DNA of 28,640 nt from Podochytrium sp. JEL0797. Its lineage: Eukaryota; Chytridiomycota; Chytridiomycetes; Chytridiales; Chytriomycetaceae. The notes below the pieces were generated by a model that worked only from the letters and a program-made list of their open reading frames with translations, searched no databases and was not told where the DNA came from. The stretch covers positions 1 to 28,640 of the forward strand of contig JADGJG010000238.1 in assembly GCA_027596195.1 (NCBI GenBank), read 5' to 3'. Positions 24,064-28,640 of the stretch are shown here, one piece after another; within the stretch, counting starts at the first letter, position 1, and every line of letters begins with the position of its first letter. The position numbers and the translations under genes are program-made.

Positions 24064-24741
24064 TCACTTAAAAAAGAAACTGAGTAAACCAGACACAATG
24101 TTTGGGGCTGAGGTGGTCTTTGATGATAACGTGGAACTTTTGCTTGTGCTCGACGTGGAACTTCTTTTCGTCGTTGTCGTGGTCTTGACCAATGAAGTGG
24201 AACGCGTGCTTGTGGTTGACGTTGAGCTACCTTTCGACGTTGTCGTGGTCGTTGTAGTAGTTGGGACTGCAATTGCCGCCACTGGCTGTGCCAGTGCCGC
24301 GACATTCATTTGCGTGGCTCCTAGCCCAGCGACTGGTGGTGTAGTACGGCACCCAATCTGAGTCTGGTTTCCGGCAAGCGAGATAAAACACGAGGTTGCC
24401 GCGCTGCACGTTAACTGCGCCGTCCACGCTGCGGTCGTACTCCCCGTAGACTGCATTTCAAACAGCGTCTGATTCTGACACATGTAAGTGCCGATGGGTA
24501 TACTTGTCGCGTTTGTTTGTACAGCCGACGGGAGGGACATTCCATCCACCACATCAATGAGGAGGAACACATCATTGATGATTGCTCCCACTAACCCGAG
24601 AATATTTAGTTGCCTCTTTGCAACCTCCACTCCGTGATCCTCCGGCGTTGGGGGATCGCTGGCACCCGGGTTGAGAACGGGTACAGATACAGACAGTCTC
24701 GCGATCAAGGGCAGAAATACGAGATAGTAGCAGTAAAGCAT
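24064..24741 (-). CDS. Secreted four-cysteine, mucin-tailed protein, copy 2 of 4
   Basis: 225 residues from the ATG at 24739-24741. It is closest to copy 1: the core LPSAVQTNATSIPIGTYMCQ, NQTLFEMQSTGSTTAAW, LTCSAATSCFISLA and NQTQIGCR is nearly identical, with all four cysteines. It has the same signal-peptide-like start (YLVFLPLIARLSVSV), an AKR-Q dibasic site at 41-44 and a hydrophobic helix ending DVVDGM. The Thr/Ser tail is longer (TTTTTTTT, SSTSTTSTRSTS, KTTTTTKRSSTSS), and the C-terminus IVSGLLSFFFK is hydrophobic as in copy 1. The closeness to copy 1 argues for a recent duplication or gene conversion. Confidence 0.7.
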   Translation of the reverse strand: MLYCYYLVFLPLIARLSVSVPVLNPGASDPPTPEDHGVEVAKRQLNILGLVGAIINDVFLLIDVVDGMSLPSAVQTNATSIPIGTYMCQNQTLFEMQSTGSTTAAWTAQLTCSAATSCFISLAGNQTQIGCRTTPPVAGLGATQMNVAALAQPVAAIAVPTTTTTTTTSKGSSTSTTSTRSTSLVKTTTTTKRSSTSSTSKSSTLSSKTTSAPNIVSGLLSFFFK

Positions 24742-24998
24742 GGCGTCACAGTCGGTGGTGGGTAAAATTATCAATTTCGGGTGGATGGGAAAATGGTTTC
24801 CGAAACAATGGACTGCTAAACAATGGACCGACATTGCCGATCAGGAATGTCGATCGATCCAATCAAAATTGATCAAATTACACACGAGGGGGTATTTTGA
24901 GGGCATTGTGATGGCATTGTGATACCATGCGGCGGGTATAAATTCAGTACTTTTTTCTTCATTATTTCCTCCTGAAGAGAGAAAATAATGAATATCAT

Positions 24999-25704
24999 TC
25001 AATTTTTTGCAGTGGCCTTGGAAGATGAAGTAAAGCTCGTGCTCGTGCTCGAAGTACTGCCTGTACGCGTTGTCGTGGTCTTGGACAATGAAGTCGAACT
25101 CGTGCTCGTGCTTGAAGTACTGCTTGTACGTGTTGTAGTGGTCTTGGAAGATAAAGTGGTGCTCGAAGTGGTAGTGCTTGTACGCGTTGTGGTGGTCTTG
25201 GACGATGAAGTGGAAGTTGTGGTTGTGCTCGTTGTCCGCGTTGTCGTGGTCGTGGTGGTTGGACTCGTGCTTGCCACCTGTTGTAAGAGTACAGCGGCAT
25301 TCGCTTGCGCGGAAGTGCGACACCCAGTCTGAGTCAGGTTTGCGGCAAGCGAAACGAAACACGTGGTTGCCGAGCTGCTTGTTAACGGCGCCGTCCACGC
25401 CGCGGTCGTACTTCCTGTAGGCAGCATTTCAAACAGCGTATTGTTTTGAAACATGAATATGCCGATGGGTATACTTGTCGCGTTTTGTTGTGACGAAGCC
25501 GCTGGGAGGGCCATTCCGTCCACCACATCAACAAGGTTGATTACATCATCGATGATTGCCTCCACTATCCCCACGATATCCCCAATGATTTCTCCGAGGA
25601 TGCCTCTCTTTGAAATCACGATCTCTCTTGTCGTCTTCAGCGGTTCGATATTTGGATTGAGAATTGGAGCAGAAGCAGACAACGAGGTAGCGACGATAAA
25701 GCAT
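24999..25704 (-). pseudogene. Secreted-family copy 3: frameshifted signal peptide, two cysteines lost
   Basis: The family ATG is present at 25702-25704, but aligning the start with copies 1 and 2 shows a net loss of 23 bases just after the codons for YLV. This removes most of the signal peptide and shifts the frame before the conserved SAPILNP segment. The remaining frame is open to 24999 and keeps the family order: SKR-G dibasic site, hydrophobic helix ending DVVDGM, core with NATSIPIG, STTAAW, TTCFVSLA and TQTGCR, and a long tail of KTTTTRTSSTSST-type repeats. The first cysteine is Phe (IFMFQNN) and the second is Ser (LTSSSATTC). It may be a pseudogene, or be expressed from another start or through a small intron I cannot place. 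Confidence 0.65.
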
Positions 25705-26160
25705 GGTGCCGCAACTGTGTATCAGTGTGTAAAATGTAAGAGAAAGGCTCACCAATGGCTCGCTCATTGCCAATCAGGGATCGACCCAATCAAAATCAAC
25801 AAATTTATGTCATTTATTTTTAATATGGGCTCTTTTTTTAAACTCCCCCAATAAAAGAACTGACAAAGGAAAGACAGAGAAAAAAAGGTTGTTCAACTTG
25901 TAGTCGATGTCAAAACTATGTGTTTGCTTTCGAAGGCACCGTGCTTGTCGTTGAATTTGGCTTGGACGATAAAGTGGAGCTCCCGCTTGTACTCAAAGTA
26001 CTGCTTGTACGCGTTGTAGTGGTCTTGGAAGATGAAGTGGAACTCGTGCTTGTGCTTGTGCTTGTGCTGGAAGTGGTAGTGCTTGTACGCGTTGTGGTGG
26101 TCTTGGACGATGAAATGGAACTCGTGCTTGTGCTAATTGTCCGCGTTGTCGTGGTCGTGG
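25000..26160 (-). repeat. DNA-level repeats encoding the Ser/Thr tails of copies 3 and 4
   Basis: The tail-coding parts (about 25010-25270 in copy 3, 25930-26165 in copy 4) consist of imperfect direct repeats of about 60-70 bp. On the plus strand each contains GTACGCGTTGTNGTGGTCTTG followed by GA(C/A)(G/A)ATGAAGTGGAA-like and CTCGTGCTTGTGCT-like pieces. They encode units of the form SSKTTTTRTSSTSSTSTSS. The repeats are shared between the copies, so they can misalign in recombination and change tail length. Confidence 0.75.
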
Positions 26161-26590
26161 TGGTTGGGCTCGTGCTTGCCACCTGTTGTGCGAGTGCAGC
26201 GGCGTTCCCTTGCGATGTAGCGCGGCACCCTGCCTGAATCTGGTTTTCGGCAAGCGAAATGAAGCACCGAGTGATAGGCGGGTTGCACCGTACTTGCGCT
26301 TCCCATTTGAATTGCATTTGAAATAGCGTATGATTTTGGCAAAGGTACGCGCCGATGGGTACGCCTTTTGTTGCGTTTCGTTGCGACGAGGATGCCGGGA
26401 GCGCCATTCCATCCACGGAATCAGTAAGACCAGGCAGAATATCGAGGACTTGTGCTTGGAGCTTCTGCGCAATTACCCGCTCTCCATTATCCGTCATTGG
26501 GGGATCTACAGTACCAAAACTGAGAACTGGAGCAGATCCAGACAGCCTGGCGACCAGCGGCAGAAATAAGAGATAGGGATAGTAAAGCAT
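25916..26590 (-). CDS. Secreted four-cysteine, mucin-tailed protein, copy 4 of 4 (divergent)
   Basis: 224 residues from the ATG at 26588-26590. The start (LLFLPLVARLSGSAPVL) matches the other copies. The dibasic KR of copies 1-3 is replaced by AQKLQ, and the hydrophobic helix is shortened (VLDILPGLTDSVDGM). The core keeps all four cysteines in different surroundings: GAYLCQNHTLFQMQ, VRCNPP, TRCFISLAENQ and AGCR; the STTAAW segment is missing. The tail is the most repetitive, with TTTTTTTRT and several SSKTTTTRTSSTxS units. The long frame extending upstream to 27481 is an artefact antisense to the Rad16-like gene. Confidence 0.7.
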   Translation of the reverse strand: MLYYPYLLFLPLVARLSGSAPVLSFGTVDPPMTDNGERVIAQKLQAQVLDILPGLTDSVDGMALPASSSQRNATKGVPIGAYLCQNHTLFQMQFKWEAQVRCNPPITRCFISLAENQIQAGCRATSQGNAAALAQQVASTSPTTTTTTTRTISTSTSSISSSKTTTTRTSTTTSSTSTSTSTSSTSSSKTTTTRTSSTLSTSGSSTLSSKPNSTTSTVPSKANT

Positions 26591-26691
26591 GGTGTTGCAG
26601 TTTATGAAAAAGAAAATTGGAACAATGGAACTCCAATCACCAATCATTTTTTCTTTGATCACGTCAATTATGTAAAAAAAATGGCCTGAAA

Positions 26692-28556
26692 ATGCTTGGC
26701 TCCTTCTCGTCCACACCACCTCGGCGCTCCTCGCGCACGACCAACCAGAAAGTGACTGGCGCAAAGCGACGCATTTCGGACGTGTTTGGTTCAGACAGCG
26801 ACTTTGACGTGAGCCAAGACTCGCAGTCGGAAGCGTCGGAGGTAGTGGTTCCGAAGGAGCAGAGAAACAAGATCGACTCAGAAGACGATGAATCAGACGA
26901 GTCCGAGTTTGTCGAGTCGAGCGAGAGCAGCGAGGACGAAGAGGATGTGGACGAGCTGGAGGATGATGTGCCGATTCCATCTGCCCCACAAGTGCCGATC
27001 CATCCTCCACGTGCCGCACGACCCCAACCCCGCCATCGCCAGCGCGCACCGAATCAGTTTGAACGAATGCTCGGTGGTGGAGCCCAGGAAGTGATCGAAC
27101 CCGATGCTCCACTCCCCGAAGACGAAGCTGTGGAAGCGAATGACGATGAGGCTGTTGAAGAAGACGACTTTGATCAGGTCCGTCCTGCTCCTGCGGCACC
27201 TGTTCGACGTCGCGCGGCTCCCACGCGCAAAACGCCGGAACAACTGAGAACGGCTCAAAACGTATGAATTCTCTTGCGGGATTGACAGTATCCGAGGTAA
27301 TGAAGTTCTGCCCAATGTGCAGGAGAGACTGTGGGTACATCACCCGGAATTGAGAACTGTGTGGGACGAATTGGCCGCCTTGCCAACCATTGAGATTCCA
27401 GAGGATTGCCCGCAACCACAAAACGTGTTGATCAAGCTGCTCCCGTTTCAGTTGGAGGGCGTGCATTGGCTGTTGAAGCAAGAGCAGAGTCGTTTCAATC
27501 GAGGAATCTTGGCGGATGAGGTCGGCCTCTTGTTTCGTTTGCCATCACTGCTCGCGATACACCACTGCTCGCGATACACATTTCCTCGACAACAGATGGG
27601 CATGGGGAAAACGATCGAAATCATTTCGCTGATTGTGTCGTCGAGTGGAACGAAACCCAATCTGATTTTGACGCCAACGGTCGCCATTCTTCCGTGGTTG
27701 TCGGAGTTCAATGAGCGCGTGCCTCCGAATTTGTTGAAGATTTGCGTATTTAACGGTAATTATAAGCTGCCTGTTCGCCTCTTCTTTGGCGGCTCCTCCT
27801 CAGCCCCGCACTGCATACAGGCACAAACCTCGAGACGTCTGCCAAGAAACTCGAAGAATTCGACGTTGTCCTCACCACCTTTGCAATCAGCGAATCTCTC
27901 TACCGCAAGCAGCAATCGGGTTTCAAACGCGTAGGCGAAATGGATAAGGAAAAAGTTTTTAAGGAGTCTTTCAAATGGAGCGTGACGGGCACACCGTTGC
28001 AGAATCGGGTTGGAGAGTTGTATTCTTTGATTCGTTTTTTGGACGCGGATCCGTTTTCGTACTACTTTTGTCGGCAGTGTCCGTGCAAGATACATTCGTG
28101 GGCGTTTTCGAATCGACGACATTGCAGTAATGCAGCTAAATTCCGAAATTCGTGTGGGGGGGAATGTCACACCTTTGAACACCAATTTTCCAGATCACTG
28201 CGGACACATCAGTCACAGCCACTTTTGCTGGTGGAACGCCGAGATCCTCAAACCGATTCAAAACTACGGGGGAACCGGCGAAGGTCTTGTCGCGTTCAAC
28301 AAGCTTGGAATCTTACTCGATCGGATCATGCTGCGACGAACAAAACTCGAACGCGCGGATGACCTGGGACTGCCGCCGCGAGTGGTTGTGGTTCGTCGCG
28401 ACGTTGTCAATCAAGCGGAGGAAGAGCTGTACAATTCGCTTTATGACAACTCGAAGCGGCAGTTTTCGACTTATGTCGCGTCGAATACGGTGTTGAACAA
28501 TTATGCGTCCATTTTCTCGTGGTTGAGTCGCATGCGCTTGGCGGTGAATCATCCTC
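26692..28556 (+). CDS. RAD16: Rad16-type SNF2 ATPase/helicase, N-terminal part
   Basis: Exons 26692-27261, 27323-27520, 27596-27755, 27821-28126 and 28194-28556; the gene continues past the right edge. An acidic Ser/Asp/Glu-rich N-terminus of about 190 residues leads to LLPFQLEGVHWLLKQE (motif Q), LADEMGMGKTIE (Walker A), LILTPTVAILPWLSEF (motif Ia), FDVVLTTFAISESLYRKQ, and SVTGTPLQNRVGELYSLIRF (motif III). The Rad16-specific zinc segment follows (FCRQCPCKIHSW, HCNHCGHISHSHFCWWN), then LDRIMLRRTKLERADDLGLPPR. In yeast Rad16 acts with Rad7 in global genome nucleotide excision repair (family knowledge). The DEAH box (motif II) and about 30 neighbouring residues are absent between SGFKR and FKWSVTG. 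The RING finger and C-terminal helicase lobe would lie outside the window. Start codon: first ATG of the open frame, 101 bp from the divergent copy 4 start. Confidence 0.88.
27546..27579. repeat. Perfect 17-bp tandem duplication inside a Rad16 intron
   Basis: The unit CACTGCTCGCGATACAC occurs twice in direct succession (27546-27562 and 27563-27579) in the 75-nt intron 27521-27595. The intron is phase 0 and joins LADE to MGMGKT, so its boundaries are secure; donor GTCGGC is weak. Confidence 0.9.
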
Positions 28557-28590
28557 GTAAGATTTTTAGTGTGTTTTGAGACAAGTGTTC

Positions 28591-28609
28591 GGGGGGGGGG
28601 GGGGGGGGG
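28591..28609. repeat. Poly-G tract of 19 bases in the last intron of the window
   Basis: An uninterrupted run of 19 G lies about 35 bp after the GTAAGA donor that ends the last Rad16-like exon seen here. It is presumably intronic. Such a run is prone to sequencing slippage, so its true length is uncertain. Confidence 0.9.
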
Positions 28610-28640
28610 TATTTTAGCATGTCACAGATTTTTGAAAAAT

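Larger units (their letters stand above)
23440..26660 (-). promoter_or_regulatory. Shared upstream motifs of the four secreted-family genes
   Basis: Upstream of copies 1-3 lies the same block, on the plus strand TTGCC(A/G)ATCAGG then GATCGA-like sequence, CCAATCAAAAT and, in copies 1 and 2, GATCAAATT: about 23510-23549 (copy 1), 24835-24880 (copy 2) and 25767-25800 (copy 3). Copy 4 keeps two CCAATCA elements near 26632-26645. On the coding strand these are TGATTGG boxes (inverted CCAAT), 40-140 bp before the ATG. Between block and ATG, ACAATGG occurs three times (copy 1), twice (copy 2) and once (copy 4). A CCAAT-binding factor or HMG-box regulator is a possibility only. Confidence 0.5.

Noticed and set aside
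24841..25398. 185-codon His/Asp/Tyr-rich minus-strand ORF, and similar Arg/Pro-rich frames
   Set aside because: Alternative frames of the repetitive Thr/Ser tail of copy 3.
26591..27481. N-terminal extension of copy 4 to 521 residues
   Set aside because: The extension is antisense to the Rad16-like gene and absent from the paralogues, which begin at the inner ATG.

Overview
This looks like nuclear DNA of a zoosporic (flagellated, chytrid-like) fungus. The genes are eukaryotic and tightly packed, and they carry many short introns of about 47-116 nt with GT...AG ends, often with CTGAC- or CTAAC-like branch sites. Most orthologues are widespread fungal housekeeping genes: AK6/Fap7, ATP15, SMC5, ArfGAP1/Gcs1, Rad16 and a HECT ligase. 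The very long gene at 900-9122 begins with the N-terminal motif of the ciliary protein ERICH3, which points to a lineage that still makes a flagellum. The organism assignment is inference; I could not search any database. All intron positions were placed by eye from splice motifs, phase and continuity of the protein.

Layout. 1-177 (-): 5' end of an adenylate kinase 6/Fap7 gene. 329-764 (-): mitochondrial ATP synthase epsilon (ATP15), three exons. 900-9122 (-): ERICH3-like giant protein, about 2,584 residues, nine exons. 9242-9535 (-): small unknown protein. 9755-12635 (+): HECT ubiquitin ligase of the UBE3A/HERC/Hul4 type, with reading-frame damage in the N-lobe and a very large insertion in the C-lobe. 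12662-13984 (-): acidic, RGG-box, basic-tailed protein. 14759-15580 (+): unrecognised acidic protein. 15831-20837 (-): complete SMC5, 20 exons, 1,069 residues. 20856-22291 (+): ArfGAP1/Gcs1 orthologue, start codon 18 bp from that of SMC5, followed by a partial duplicate of its own 3' end. 22789-26590 (-): four tandem paralogues of a small, probably secreted, four-cysteine protein with a mucin-like tail. 26692 to the right edge (+): Rad16-type SNF2 helicase, N-terminal part.

How the genes relate. There is no operon-like logic. SMC5 and Rad16 are both genome-maintenance factors, but they are separated by ArfGAP1 and the secreted family, so their proximity is probably chance. The accessory part of the window is 22.3-26.6 kb: a recent local amplification of a candidate secreted/effector family with shared upstream motifs, a decaying copy and a duplicated fragment of the neighbouring ArfGAP gene. 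Two otherwise conserved enzymes appear to lack essential motifs: the Rad16-like gene lacks its DEAH box, and the HECT gene lacks the GG segment before its REF motif. Each may be real loss or an assembly deletion, and this should be settled before either gene is used.
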